Shown in pieces: positions 12,101 through 27,100 of a stretch of DNA of 64,000 nucleotides. The stretch's first letter is position 1. Every line of letters starts with the position of its first letter. Both the position numbers and the translations under genes were made by a program. Origin of the DNA: Bicyclus anynana. Lineage: Eukaryota > Arthropoda > Insecta > Lepidoptera > Nymphalidae. The DNA is taken from positions 10,187,107 through 10,251,106 of the forward strand of contig NC_069087.1 in NCBI RefSeq assembly GCF_947172395.1, read 5' to 3'. Below the pieces are notes generated by a model. The model ran no database searches. It was not told where the DNA came from and worked only from the letters and a program-made list of their open reading frames with translations.

Positions 12101-15100
12101 TTAATAAGTTAGTATTATGATCGAGCACGTAATAATTGTTGCTTTGCATTTCGCACGCATCTAATGCATTTAATCAGCGCGTTTGCCAACATCCGATTCC
12201 AGTCGAGGTCGAGGAATGAGGTCTAGGTACGCAGTAGCATGTTATGTTCAATATAATAAGGTCTTTGTCCAATTTCTTAATAACAATGAGTTCAAACAAT
12301 TCAATGGCTGCCGCTGGTTATTTTTAGGGTTCCGTAGTCCACAAGGAACCCTTATAGTTCCGTCGTGTCCGTTTATCCGTCCGTCCGTCCACGGTTTAGC
12401 GCAGAGACTATTACTTCTAGACTTCTGAATATGACATTTAAAATGTGAACAAAGTCGTAATATAAAATTTTGAAAAATATATATTTTTGAAGTACATGGA
12501 TGTATTTTTTTTACTCGTTCATTTCACACTGTGGGGTATCGTTGGATAGTTCTTTCAAAAATATCAGGGGTCTTCTTCCATTCAATTAAAAAATAATAAT
12601 TAGTTTTAACAACAACAAAAGTTAATTTTTCAAACACTGAAGAATACATATTTTTTATTTTCAGTCAACATCATAATCACCAAATAGGTAAGTAATTTGT
12701 TAATGTGCTATATTTTTACACTATAGGTGTGTTCGTTTAGGACAAGCCCCCAGGTAAGGAGTTTTAAAAACTCAAATGGCAGTACAAATGACAGTAAGCG
12801 AATTCCATTGTAATTCGTAGTTCCGTGGACAACAACAACAAACGTATGGAGTTATAATGGAAATGCCCTAAACAATGTTCATAAAAAACTCAATTTAATA
12901 ATCATGTATTTCTTCAAATATTCCAAACGTCAAAAACGCTGTCGTCCATTTTGTGACGCCACAACAAGTTACTTGATGTACTGAAACGTCTAACTAATTG
13001 ATAACTAATATTTTTTTCATGTAATTATGTCTCAAAAAAATATGAAACATTTCTTTTCAATCTAGTAGAACGATAATGAACTATATAAGACCATTTTAAA
13101 AAAGTGTCAACTAGCGTATTTTCGTGTGCTTGTTTTTTTTATCGGTTGTCTCTAGTGCCCCTCTAGACGGGACGCCCTAACCCTGATTAAGCAATTGCTT
13201 AAAATGTTTATAGGCTAATAGTTTAAAGGCCAGGACTGACTTGAGCCTGAGCGAGTCGGGCGAGGGCGGGCGGCGCGACTCGAGGCAGTCCATGGCGTTC
13301 CACTCGTTGAGGCAGGAGCGGTCCGAGTTGACGCAGCCGTCGTAGTGCGCGCACCACGCGTGCGACGCGCCGCCCGCGAAGTGGTTGAGCGAGCGGGCGC
13401 GCGCGCTCGCCCGGTGCAGCGTCTGCAGCGCCGACCTGCAACACGTACGACGTTAACATCATCATATCAGCCGATGGACGTCCACTGCAGGACACAGCGA
13501 ATCCCTGCGACTCGCTTGATGTCGCCAGTCCACCTGGGGGTGGTCGGCCATCGGCTCTTCGAACTATGTGCCCCGCCCATTGCCGCTTCAGCTTCGCAAC
13601 TCGCTGAGCTATGTCGGTGACTTTGGTTCTTCTGCGGATCTCCTCATTTCTGATTCGATCACACAGAGATACTCCTAACATAGCTCGACATTAACAAGTA
13701 GTCATTAAAAACACATATTCGGCTTACTGTTGAGCACATGTCTCCTCACAGAATGAGAAAATCCACCACGCTGACCAAATACGAATTGACAGATTAGAGA
13801 ATTAAGAGAATTCTCAGGTATGCAGGTTTCCTCACGATGTTTTTCCTTCACTGTTTGAGACATTTTGTAGTAGTGGAGCTTATTGTGATAGAACTTGTCT
13901 GAGGAACTACCATGTTTATTCCTGCCGTCGGGCAGCTTTGTCGACCTCTCTGGCGCATTTAGTAGTGTTATGGTTCTCAACAGAGTGGTCCTGTGACGCT
14001 AACATGCGACATGCGATCTTCATGTGAAGAGAAATAAAGACATTTCGTCCAATGGCGTTTTCCCCAGATATTTACGGTTGCGCTGCCATTGGTTGAAATT
14101 TGTCTATTTCTCTTCACGATTATCTCGTTCGTCGTATGGTATCGCCTCTGGTCGTATGTAAGCGCCCCTGAATTAGATTCCCAGCCCGGGTCAGTTTAGG
14201 ATTTTATATTTTCTACATTGGTTCAGGTCTGGTACGTATTACCAAACGATTTAGAGTACCGGTAATATGTCGATGAATATAGCACAATTATCAAATATTC
14301 AGATGTAATAAGCATCTCATCTCAGTCTATGTGAATATTCACCTCTAGTAAATAGCCCAACAACAGTCGGTCTTAAGATCTCTCAAGGTAATATCAGTAA
14401 AATGATTTTACCATCGATTAAACAGTTAAAATAAGACGCACTCTAAAAAAGACGTATAGGCAAATATGCGCTTGGCACTAATCTTTCGCGCATATAATCT
14501 CGCTAAATAAATCCACCAAATCCAAATAGTGTTATGACGTCCTACAGTCTCTAGACCGAGATCCGAATGTCATATCAGGAGACGCCTATAGAAAGAAATT
14601 GAAACCCCTTTTCTTATAGCATCAGCATAGAAAAGATATCTTCTATGTTTATTGGCACGAAGTTTAGTTTCCTAATTAAAAATACATACCACATGGCTTG
14701 CACAGACACTGGCTTGAATATGTGTTGCTGGTTGCACACGCACACACTGAACCCTCTGTGGACAATGAATCCGTAATTAGTTATTGTTCCAATGTACGTA
14801 AATGTCATCGCCGACCAAGATGGATTCCTGCAATCATGACGCTGCTCCTAATGGAACAAAGAGTGATTCTATACTAGCCGCCGCCGGTAAAAATAATAAC
14901 ATTCAATAAAGGTGTGTGTTCAAAATACACGCAACATATTAGACTTGGTATAGATTGTGATATTATTAATTTCAACTACCTCGGATATATTCGGATCGGA
15001 ATATATTGTAAAGTTGCCATAAACAGAACAGCGGGCGGAGACCAACCTACCACCTCTCGATGATGAGTCTGGCCCCTTCACCACGGAGATATTGAGGCTT

Positions 15101-18100
15101 AAAGCGCTACCCTAAGCATTTGAGCCCGACCGTGGCGCACTCGTTGCAGCTGATGCCCAGTAGCCGGACACACAACCACCAGGCACCGCGTGCGCCCCGG
15201 CGAGCGCTCTCCAGTGTCGCCGCCAGTGTGTGGTCACACTCACCCGTCTCCGTCTAGTTTAATGGACGTGTCAGCCAGCACGCGCAGCACGAGCCCGACC
15301 GTGGTGCGCTCGTTGCAGTCGATGCCCAGCAGCGCGGCCTCGTCGTCGCGACACACCACAACCAGGTACCGCGTGCGTCCAGGGTGAGCGCTCTCCAGTT
15401 TCACCGCCTGTGGGCAATATACAGTACAGAGTGAATTGCTGTATATACATCATAGTCGTCACCGTAAAATACTACGATAGAAAACTCTTCAAATTGACGT
15501 GTATCAGAAGGGGACCGCTTGGGAGCGCAACGTAAGCAACACGCCCCCATCTCAGCCCATTCATAACGCGCGTTAGTGCAGCACGCAACAGCATGCGCTA
15601 CGCGCAGTGTTGTACGTTGTATTAACAAGCTCATGGTTACCGTGAGTTCGAAACTACTCTGATATATAGTGGCGACTGGCGCCCAACGTGGGGCCAACAA
15701 AAACCACCTACTTTTTAGCGGTTTCTCTATTTTTGTAGGAGGGAAAACGCCCACGATAACGTAAGTAGTGGTTGAATTATTTTTTTACTAGTAGGTAAAG
15801 TAACATTACCGCTTTAAATTTTTGCCTATGAGCCTCGTTTAATTCCACCGAAACCGAACAAACTTTATCCTAAAATCTTGAAATGGACTTCACCCAATTT
15901 ATTAACAATCATCAGGACAATTTTATTTTAGGATAATTTTATCTCATGATAATTTTAGAGGAAGTATTCTGAGAATCCCTAATATTTTCTAGATATATTT
16001 TAATTGCTTTTAAGGCACAGAAGTTAGAGCTGCTTGCGTGGGACTCAATCGAACTCGAAGTTTCATCCCATTATCGCTTAATGGTACGCATCACATAGAT
16101 CTGCATCGTACGCATCGCATCAAACAGATTTTAGTATACTTTGTATATAAAATCATACAAGTGCGTCCATTGATACGCATCGTACGGATTTTATAGATCC
16201 GCATCGTACATATGATGCGTCCGATATGTACGATGCGGATCAGTGGACGCCTGCCATTAAACTACAAAAATATCGAATCCTATATCTGTGTCTACCATAC
16301 TTACTACTGGTTCAGTCTAGTTGACCAACTTCACAAGTGCTATGTTCCGTTTAAAAGTAGAACTGATACAGTAATTGTTCTAAAAGAACATGACTAAGAC
16401 ATGACCTCCATAAACAATCTACTTCCTAATTTCATTATCACGAAATTTAGTAGAAATTTAGGTAAACTGCTGCATTTTAATCATGTCCTTAATTGTATTT
16501 TCAACCTTACAATAACAAAGAATACTTAGTTTATTGTTCTACACTATAACCTAGTATCTTTAGACCTTACTCATCTATTCTTAATGAAACGTCTTCTATA
16601 ATAATTATTATTATCATCAATGATAATATTAAAAATATGTTAAGTTTTTGAGGTTGTAGAGGGTAATTTATGGATCTACTTAACCGATTTTGATGAAGAA
16701 ATGAGGAGATCCGCAGATGAAACAGTCACTTACATAGCTCAGGGAGTCGCGAAGCTGAAGTAGCAATGGGCCACATAGTTCGAAGAGCCGATGGACGTTG
16801 GGGACCCAAAGTGCTGAAATTGCGACCCCGCATCGGAAAGCGCAGAAAGCGACCTCCCAACTAAGTGGATTGAGGACATCAAGCGGGTAGCAAGGAGCTG
16901 CTGGTGGCTCGAGATCGTTTTGTTTGTAAGTCCATGCAAGAGGCCTATTCTAGCAGTGAACGTCCATCGGCTGTTAATTATGATGATGATAGAGGCTTAA
17001 GCGTGGTTTCCATTACCATTTTGAGCGTTTCTTCCGAGCGCACCAAATAAAACATTGACTGTAGGTGGTTGTGAATGTCCGGCTGAGGCTGCGGGCGCGC
17101 GGGCGAGCGGCGGCGGTCCGCGCAGCCCTGATCCGCGCTTCCCAGCACCAGCGCCGCGCCCTTGTTAGCGAAGTAGCACTCATTGAGACTGGAACAAACG
17201 TGACAACACTGTAGATACAACCAGTGGCGTGCACAAGGTCATTGACTAGGGTAAACTATTGATTCTACAGGGTAGGCAGTGCATTTTTGGCCTATGCGGC
17301 TACGGTATGCGAGATCCTAGGTTCGATAATATTGAAAACCATTTATATATCGGGCTTTTCGTTCTTCCGAGAAATTCTCAGTAGAATTCAAGAGTTATTA
17401 AGTTAATGGTAGGTCTCCGATGCGACAAGACCTCACTCTAAGTAATTTCACTGGGAAGCTTAATCTTAAGAACCTTAATGAAATTAATGAATCGATTTTT
17501 TGTGCAATAAAAATCCACGTTATTTGTGTATCATCACTACATAGTGTAAAACAAAGTCGCTTTCTCTGTCCCTATGCTTAAATGTTTAAAACTACGCATG
17601 CGCGTGCGAATTGATGCGGTTTTTTTTAATAGATGGAGTGATTGAAGACGAAGGTTTATATGTATAATAACATCCACGATTCTCGTGAGATTTGTGAAAA
17701 GCTGAAATCCACGCCGACGAAGTCACGGGCGTCCGATAGTATGGTATATTTCATTTGTGAATTTGTGAAAAAACGGAAAAATAAGAGACAGCGGTGATGC
17801 TCAATTATATAAAACCTTCATGATTTATAAAAGCTGAAAATCAGCTTACGCTCCTGTTATCGTTTGATTTGATCCGTGGTGCCTTTGGGAGACAGGTCCT
17901 CAACCGAACCAGAATAAAACGTAATATTTTTATATTTAAGCGGGATAATATGAGAAATCATCGCTTCTTGCGAGTCACCACTAAGCATAGTGTATTCGTC
18001 GGAAAACACTAAATATTGATTTCAGTTTATGGCTGACAAGCTTTCAGCTTTACTAAAATCTACGAAGGACTAGCTATCACAACAGGCTAATAATTTATAA

Positions 18101-21100
18101 TTATTTGCGACTTTTATTTCTTACGGTGATTTACTGCTAGCGTCAACGACTTCATTCGCGTGAAATTAGATTCTTTCGGATAACATATTTTTTACGTCCC
18201 TGAATGAAACAAAACCAATTTTTGCGCCAACGTTTGACTGCTTTAAAATCGGTCTATTACCTACTTTTTGAGTAATGAAAGCTATTTTTTATATATATGT
18301 ACCTACCTACTATTTAAAGATGACTCAATATGTTCACATAGTACATCTATAAAAAAATCGTTTGCCCGCCGTCTTTACGATTAGATCTTGTAAATTACGC
18401 AATGGATTTTAATGCGATTTTCATTATTAGATGGAGATGTTCAAGAGAAAGATTTATACGTGAGTTTCACGTAGGCCAAGTCGCGGGCTTCTGCTAGAAT
18501 TTCATATTTTATCGTTGCTACTGCCAAATTAAATAGCCAATTCAAGAATATTACTCGTAAATCAATACAAATCAATTCAGACAATGGTAAATATCATCAC
18601 TTTACCGAACAAACATTCGGTAAAGTGATGATATTTACCATTGTTTAATATTTACTTTGACCGATGTGCCACTTTTATCCTTAATTGAACATACCGTATA
18701 ACTGGTAAATAGGTAACATAACGGAAATATTAATAATTATTATCTAATAGGAACAAGTGTTAGCTAATAAGTTGCCTTAATCGTACAATTTATTTTAGAA
18801 TGTAATATGAAAACTTATTAATCATTGAATTAGTTTAATATCTAATATACCTTACAATTATATAATTATAAGGTATATTAGATAATTTATCCTATTTTCT
18901 GCGAACACCTGAAATTAAACAATGTCTATTAAAAAATCCTGAAGAAGGTGTGGTGGTTGAATTTACTTACTTTACTTTCTTTCTTTACTACATAGTACAT
19001 AATTACGTACTTTGAAATTATGTTTTCGGATTTGTGTGTCGTTATCATATTTACGGATTTGTTTGCAGAAAATTACATAATGAAATTATTATTTAATTAC
19101 ATACTAAGCTTCCGCAGTATAACACCCGCTTCTATTCAACATCATAGGTGTACAGTATTTAGTATCATTAGACACAAAACCTACTCTCTAAATTGTACCT
19201 ATTGATTCTTGTAATTGATAATGATGTATCTACGATAATTGGTGGTAAATTAATCTTTTTCCTAAAGAAAATCGTTATGCGTCCTTGCCATATGGTAAGC
19301 TATAATAAAGTCATGACAAAAATAACTCAAGTAGAAAAAGTTGTACATTGTTCGGAGAGCACTCTGAACGGGTCTGTCACATTGAAATCATCGATGATAA
19401 TAATAATTGAGAGCTGACTAGTTGCAACAAGCTGTCCTTCAAACGAGGCGCGCGCGAATCGTTCCTATAAGTCATTCGACTGTAATGACTTTTTAAAAAT
19501 AATGCAACCGCGAAATGTATGAATGACGCCATTTTTAGTCAAGTTGCGGCAATCCGTCTTGTGGCGTTTACCTTCCTTTCACCGGAGCGGCGGACAGCCG
19601 CCGCGACGCGCTGGCTGGCCCTTGAGCCGTGGGCTTGCACTTTGCCTGCGCTCGTCTCCTACAGCACGATTACTCATACTACTTGCTATTTTTGATTAAT
19701 CCTTCGAACGCTAGTCTGTTTACGATATGCTTTAATATTTTCTATCTTGATATAACATGTCAGGGGGGTTTACTTAGTGTCTTAGTTAACACAAATGATA
19801 CAAGTACGTACTGTATGCATACTAAAAATATATTATTATTTATGCCCTTGTTTTTCTGAAAGAAAGTAATTGACTGTAAAAAAATATTTATTATTATATA
19901 TCTTTTACCTTGAAGATAAACCTTTAGGTTAATCTTTCAACATTTTATTTATAAAATAGTGAAAATCCCGATCAAAGAGAGCTTTCAAGCATTAAACTCG
20001 CACGAGTTGACCTTTTTCGTAATCACACGGCTGAGTACGTAAACGGCCTGCTAAACATAGCAGACGAGGAACAAAAACCATTAGAATACCACGCGGGATA
20101 GATAGTATTTTTGAGTTTAATAAATACGACTTTACATTGTCACTTCCATTACAGAAGCAAGGGCGGTTGATCTCAAGGTTCGTTAAAAATAGAGCGGCGG
20201 CGCGTTGCCAAAGCCGCGTTGCCCGCTTATAGTTGCGCGTGTATAAAATCGCCGCATCGCCGGCCCGCGCGCCCGCTTCTTCGTAACGCTTTACCCAATT
20301 TAGGGCAGCGCGCATCTCCGCCACATGGCATGACGTCCGCGACGCGTCAAAACAATGCCACCGACTCCACCAGCTTCAACGATTGTATATGCTTGACTAA
20401 AAGACTTCAGCAATCTACTCGTATCGTATGTATACGGTCAACAACAATGTGTGATTTATTTACTACCAGCCGACGCCCTGCGGTTTAAATATAGCCTATG
20501 ACACTCACAAAACACATGGATCCATCATCCATACCATCATGCATGGTATAATAAATTTCAAATCTGTTCCGTAGATCCAGACACTACCCCCTAAAACCTC
20601 CAAAAAATTTTACCATTTTATAATATTAGTATAGATTTGTGATTTGTTTATTATTGTGACTATTTATTTTGCCCAGTTTCACATTTTACCTTTTGCCTAA
20701 AAATATATTGCTAAGCAACAACGAACACGTATTTTTAGATACGAATATGTTGCAGAAGCTGAAGTATGCACTTAAAACAATGCTACCGACTCTACTAATT
20801 TCAAGAACTGCCTCAACTGTACGCGCCTTTCATAAAACAATTTTTAATAACATACTGCCGGCGGTCTAGTCTGTGGCTTATCAAAGTTTTATTTTCTCCA
20901 GTATTACATGCTTCTCCTTGTCTAAATAAAACTCTACTAAGCAATATTGACACATAGATATTAGATTAGAGTATAACTATTCCAGAATACGTAAGTTTTA
21001 TTTAAAATTAATGCCACGGACTCTATCAATCGATCGCCTTAACTTGTTTTAAAACAATTTTCAAAAACCTGTCTGCATTCGAACCGTTTTTGGCGTAACT

Positions 21101-24100
21101 ACATTTTCTCTCTTAATACACTGGCTTTTTCGCACAAAAAAATGCTAGACAACATACTGACAAATGTTTAAATAGATGTGTCGCAGCAGCAGTAAGTTAT
21201 AAAATTGAATCCTTCAAAGTTTGGCCCAACTCTAATCGCATGACTGTGTGCATGTGGTCATCTTAAAACCTTTTTCATAACATAGCCTACATTATAATAA
21301 CAATTTATTATTTAGCAAGACATTATTTTATCAAGTGGTAAAAACATTCCTAAACAACATATCGCTACTAAAAGCTGTCGGTTTACATGTGGTTTTATTT
21401 CAGGCATTGATATTGTTTAGACATTAAAAGAAGACTACTGATTGTAGTTAATAAAAATGCTTATCGTTAGCAAAAAATATTCAGCATTTAAAATAAAAGC
21501 GTCCTAGAGTATTTGATCACTTTAAACACAGAACTATTATATTATGTTAAGATAGATGTAACATAATAATGACTCGACAAGAACTAGATTATGTTAAGGT
21601 TGTACATATTTTGTATGCAATGTGTATTGAACTATTTGTAGTATTCGTATTTCAAGCGCAAGATTTACTTGGGCAGGAAATGGTTAATGTTGAAACTGGC
21701 GAAATACAGCCTTCTAATAATAATAATTAATCAAAATAAGGACACGGTTTGATTTAGTAGGTTAAGGTTAATTAATTAGCGCTTCGAAGTAAAAAAATAG
21801 TAATAAAGTTAAAACTTTATAAATTTGGGAAGAACTAGCGCTAAATTTCAAATAACTGTTATATCTTAATTTATTATATAAGTTGATCGCTCACTGAATA
21901 AATAAGTCGTAGTAGTTTGTTGTTTACTTGTTTACTGTACATTATTTCAGTCGTTTAGTACACTAAACAACAAAGTGCTAGCTAGCTCTTTAGAACACTA
22001 GACAAAATAATGTAATGCTAAACTATAGATAAATACGTCTCTACTGTACAGTGACAGTCGCAACAAATTTGGGGTCGACCAACACTGCGCTTTCTAGTGC
22101 TGGGTCACCATTCCAGCACTTCGGGACCCCAACGTCCATCGGCTCTTCGAACCATGTGCTCCGCCCATGCCGGTGACTAGCTATGTCGGTGACTTTGGTT
22201 CTTCTGCGGATCAACTCATTTCTGATTCGATCACGCATATAGATAATCCTAACATAACTCGTTCCACCGCCCGCTGTGTGACTCTGAGCCTTCTTACGAG
22301 GGCCATAACGACGTCGCTAACGACCAAGTATCGAAACCATAGGTCATCACTGGCAACACGCACTGTTCGAAGACTTTGTGTTAGGTTTATGCTCCTTATC
22401 CCCTCTCCAATAAGGAGGGGGGATAAGGAGCCTAGCCCAGTAGTGGGCCATTAAAATGGGCTGATAATGATGAAGACCATTATTTATTTATTTTTAAGGA
22501 ATGCCAGCGTAATTTGTCGCTCAGTTTGCGCTGACCCTGATACAGGCGGCACTTGTAGCAAATCGATATCTCACGAGTAGTTAAAAGCGTGTATGAAATC
22601 TATAATTTTTATTGATGAGTATTATAAAGGGGTAAATGTAGTGCTGTAGTGTTTGAAAATATTTTTACCTCTACATATTTTTTTTGTGAGTGTCATAGGC
22701 TAGGATTATCATATAGGCTATATTTTATACCTGTATACCTGGGAACGGGAACTACGTAGGTGAAACCGCGGGGCGTCAGATAAGGTAAGGTAATTAATAT
22801 AGATAAATTATGAAAAATTTCGACAACGCGGCTTTTTAGGGTGAAACCCTAAAAAGTAGTCCACAAGGAACCCTTATAGTACAACGTACGCGCCTTTTTA
22901 GGGTTACATAGCCCACAAGGAACCCTTATAGTTTCGCCATGACCGCCTGTCTGTCTGTCTGACCGACCGCTCATCCGTCTGACCGTGGTTAAACGCAGAG
23001 AATATTACGAAGCTGTAATATAGCATGAGTAATGAGTATGTACAATAAAAATGTAAACAAAGTCGTAAATAAAATCTTGAAAAATGTTTTTTAACCCCCG
23101 ACGCAAAAAGAGGGGTGTTACAAGTTTGACGTGTCTGTCTGTCTGTGGCACCATAGCTCCCGAACGGATGATGAGGTTTAAAAGTTCTTGGGGTTGAAAT
23201 TGGGGAAGAATAACCAAATGTCTGCAAATATACTCGAGTGCGGTCTCAAATTAAAGCTCACTAAAAGTTAACATTGATGACTTGATCGAGAATGTAATTA
23301 TTATTAATAATTTCTTGACCTTCGGGGGTTTTTTAAATTTTCAATTTTATGTTATTAGGGTAAGTACCTCCCCTATATGTAAAGTGGTGATGAATTTTTT
23401 TTACTCGTTTATCTCATGGTGTGGGGTATATCTTTTTCTCGTGAATAGTTCTTTGAAGGATAAGTGGGGTCTTTTACCACTATTATTCGATTTAGGGATC
23501 CGTTTGTAAAATATTAAGTTTTTAAGAGCTAATTATTGTTAGAGTCAACAACCAGTTTTCCTTGTAATTTCGTGATATATCCTACACTCGTGTTTTTTTC
23601 ACGTATAACAACCGTTTAACTGGTTGTTATGACTCTTAACATAAAATAGATCCTAAAAGCTTAATATTTTACAAACGGATCCCTAAATCGAAAAATATTG
23701 GTAAAAGATCCCTCATATCTTACAAAGACCTATCCAAAGACAGACAGACACAGGCGGACGTGGCAAAAGAAATTCGGTTGTGCGAGGTACATGTACGATT
23801 GTACGATCGTGATGGTGATAGTATAAAACTAAAACTACGCGATGCTTTTGAACGAGCCCAGTTACGATAAGGAAATATGTATATTGAAATAGTTGAATTC
23901 TCTGAATCAATAAAGCGTAAATATCGACGCACCTAAAATCTATATATCAACACGTGAAAACAAAGAAATAGTATAAATACGTGATGATTATAATGTTGAT
24001 GTTAATTCGCGGTCCACGTCCATAAAGATATTCATATAGCCCGGACGTCTGTTTGTCCGGGCTAATCTCAAAATTTTGTCAAAGACAGACGAAATTTTTA

Positions 24101-27100
24101 AAAAAAAGCTGGATTATGGTTTGGTATCGTGTAAGTAACTATGAAAATTTTGAGAAAACACAGTTATCTTGAAATCACATACAGACATTTACTCGTATAT
24201 GTATTAAACCATGATACATATTTAAGTAAAAAGTGTACTGTAGATATACTCAGAGGTACAATTATCAGCCCACTTTAATATGATGCGAGTATATTAAAGT
24301 GGGCGGATAATTGTGCCTCTGAGTATAATAACAGTAAACTTTAGATTTAAGATAAACATTACGTGCAAAGTAGTTGACTCAAAATGCATCACTAGCAATG
24401 TCGTATTACATACTTTGCTTATATTGTATACTTTGCTTATTGAACTCCTTAAATATTTTTGTTCCTTAAACACAATTAAGTACCTAGTTTAGATAACGAA
24501 CAAAATATGAATAACGACTTTCTAGGAAAGTCATTATCGTTAAGAAGGAATCTAGCATACCTCCGTCAAACATTAACTTTAATGTTTAATCGCAAATTCC
24601 TTAAATTTTCAGAGTTCCGTATAAATTAAATAATTGAATTATCACACATGTAAACATACATGTAAACAAGAAAACTAGTTGTGTTTAAGGATTTATAGAT
24701 ATTCTGCTTTATGAAAATCGATAATGAACGAGATCACAACTATAAACTAGATACATACCTACTCATTATTGGCTCTATGGCTTCAGCTCTATTGCTCAAT
24801 TTATAGCAAATTTATCTGCACTAATATTATAAAGAGGAAAACTTTGTTTGTATTTTTGTTTGTTTTTAATGAATAGGCTCAAAAACTACTGAACCGATTT
24901 TAAAAATTCTTTTACCATTCGAAAGCTACATTATCCACAAGTAACATAGGCTAAATTTTATTTTGGAAAAAAATAGGGTTCCGTAAGATATTTGGGTTTT
25001 TCGGACACAAAAAATCAACCAGAGAAGTTACTTATTTTAGGATAGGTAGGGGTAGGGTAGAGGTAGTTAAAAGTTTACATCGAGTTTCACGCGGACGAAG
25101 TCGCGGGCGTCCGCTAGTAAATAATAAATAAGGCTAAAATATATGCAAATACAACATTATAAGCTTTCTTTGTTTTTCTTAATCAAACCAACCATCGCCC
25201 GGTCATAATAATAATCAGTCATAAAAACGACAATAAACACACGTTACAATCTTAGAATAGGTGTTACCTAAATGCAACCATATCCCAGACAATGCCAAAC
25301 AAATAGAACATGTATCACTATAGCATCACTGTATATTATGACACTAACACATCAAACTACGAGTCCGTGATCGCAATTTTCGCGACGGATGCGGTTTGTG
25401 AAACGGCACACGGGCCGCTGCGCACGCCGCGGTTCACCATCCGTCGCGTCCCGAGTTACAATACGGCGCCGTACGCACACGCGCCCGTGGCTGCGCCCGC
25501 GCCCGCCCGCCGCCTGCGAACGTCACGGCTTCCCTCTAAACCGAGCGCGAACTATCGCGTAAATATAGAAACTCTATACAGAACAGGAACACGAGGTGCT
25601 CGACAGCAGTCACTTCTGTTACTGCGTTTCAAGTTTTGAACGAAACAGAAAAAGATTTCAAATAAACAACAATCGCGAGTTTTGCGTACCACTGCTACAT
25701 CTTGCAATGATACGTAGAAGCGTCTACGAGTACACATTACTGTAGGAATGATTTTTGATCTGGTTATATTATTTTTCGTATTTATTCTCATAATGCGAAT
25801 ACAAAATCATTTTTGGCACCGACTTTAAACATTCTTTCATTACTTAAAAGCTACCTTTACTCTCCAAATTTAAGCAATATTTTGGCAAGGTAGAACCATG
25901 GTGGCACTCAATGTATACCTAACATATGCGTTTAATGAAGGTGTTCCTGGTAATATGACCACATCTTTACCATTACATTTTTGTACCTTTGTATTTCTCG
26001 ATTTTTATCTGAATTATTATCCTGTGTTGTTCATTTTAGACCCTTTTTCACATAGTCAGTTAAAAAAAAATCTTTGAAAGCTATAGAAAGACGCAGCCTT
26101 TCATGCTGAGGACTTTTGAGGGCAATTTAGATGTTGGTTGTACAACTGGCTGCATTGACTGCAGTACTTAGTTAAAATAAATTTTAATGTGAGATCAGAT
26201 GTTATATTGTAATAATAAAAAATCTAGATATACACATAGGAGTAAACAAACTTAATAATATATTTATTAGTATACTGTGTAATTAAATGAAAATTTTATT
26301 GGATGACTTTTCTAATACAAAAATCATGTGTTACTTACCTTTTGCTGGCAAGATTCCCAGCATCGTCTTCGGAAGCTTCAGTTGATTTTTCTTCCTCATC
26401 CTGTTAGATATTTTATAAATTATTAATAAAAAGCCCTTTGTTTATTACAAAAACGTGTTTTTTGTACTCTGGATAATAAATCTAAATTTATAAATAACAA
26501 TAAAGTTAATATGTAACAAGATATTGTTTAAAGTTATTATTTCTGGTTAGAACCTAGCAACATTTTTGAAGACTTACATTATTTAGTAATTAGGTTAAAA
26601 AAAAAGCTGAAAAGCTTCTGGAAAGCATTCCATAACACGCTTTGACAGTTTTACATACCATTTGATGTTACAACTGCATTGCCAGTAATTGTTTCTGTGG
26701 AATTATTTATAACATAGGTTACTTAAAAGATCACAATATTTAACATGAAGCATTTTTCATGTCTGTTTATAGGAACTACACTTCAATAACTTTCAATTAT
26801 ATTCAACAAAAAGTAAGTAGAATATTTTGAAAGCTTCCTTTCCAGAGTACAAAAAAATTTAATTAATTATAAATAAGGCCTTTAGTTCTAAATGAATTTA
26901 ATTAAAAATAAATACACTATGTTTTGGTGTATGTTGCTCCAGAATGTTAGATTTAGCAACATTAAAATCTGGAGTTAGAAAACAGCTTGTGTTTTCTTCA
27001 TGACCTTTTTTCACATATTTTTCTCATATTGAGATGTCTCACTTGATCATAAATGATATTGTTTTAGAATCAGCCTCAAGAGTCTTTATGTTAATGATAA

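Larger units (their letters stand above)
17189..26338 (-). other. Slingshot intron 2 (9.2 kb), repeat-bearing
   Basis: No exon of Slingshot or any other gene was found here. It holds snap-back hairpins (18581-18644, 18839-18885), an IR at 23483-23699 and another at 24249-24324, retrotransposon pieces, and two isolated GC-rich islands at 19560-20345 and 25370-25570 that could be internal promoters. The rest is AT-rich and featureless to my eye. Confidence 0.6.

Noticed and set aside
25310..25639. 109-codon plus-strand frame across the 25.4-kb GC island
   Set aside because: Pro/Ala/Arg composition follows from CpG density; no conserved motif. Treated as a possible regulatory island instead.
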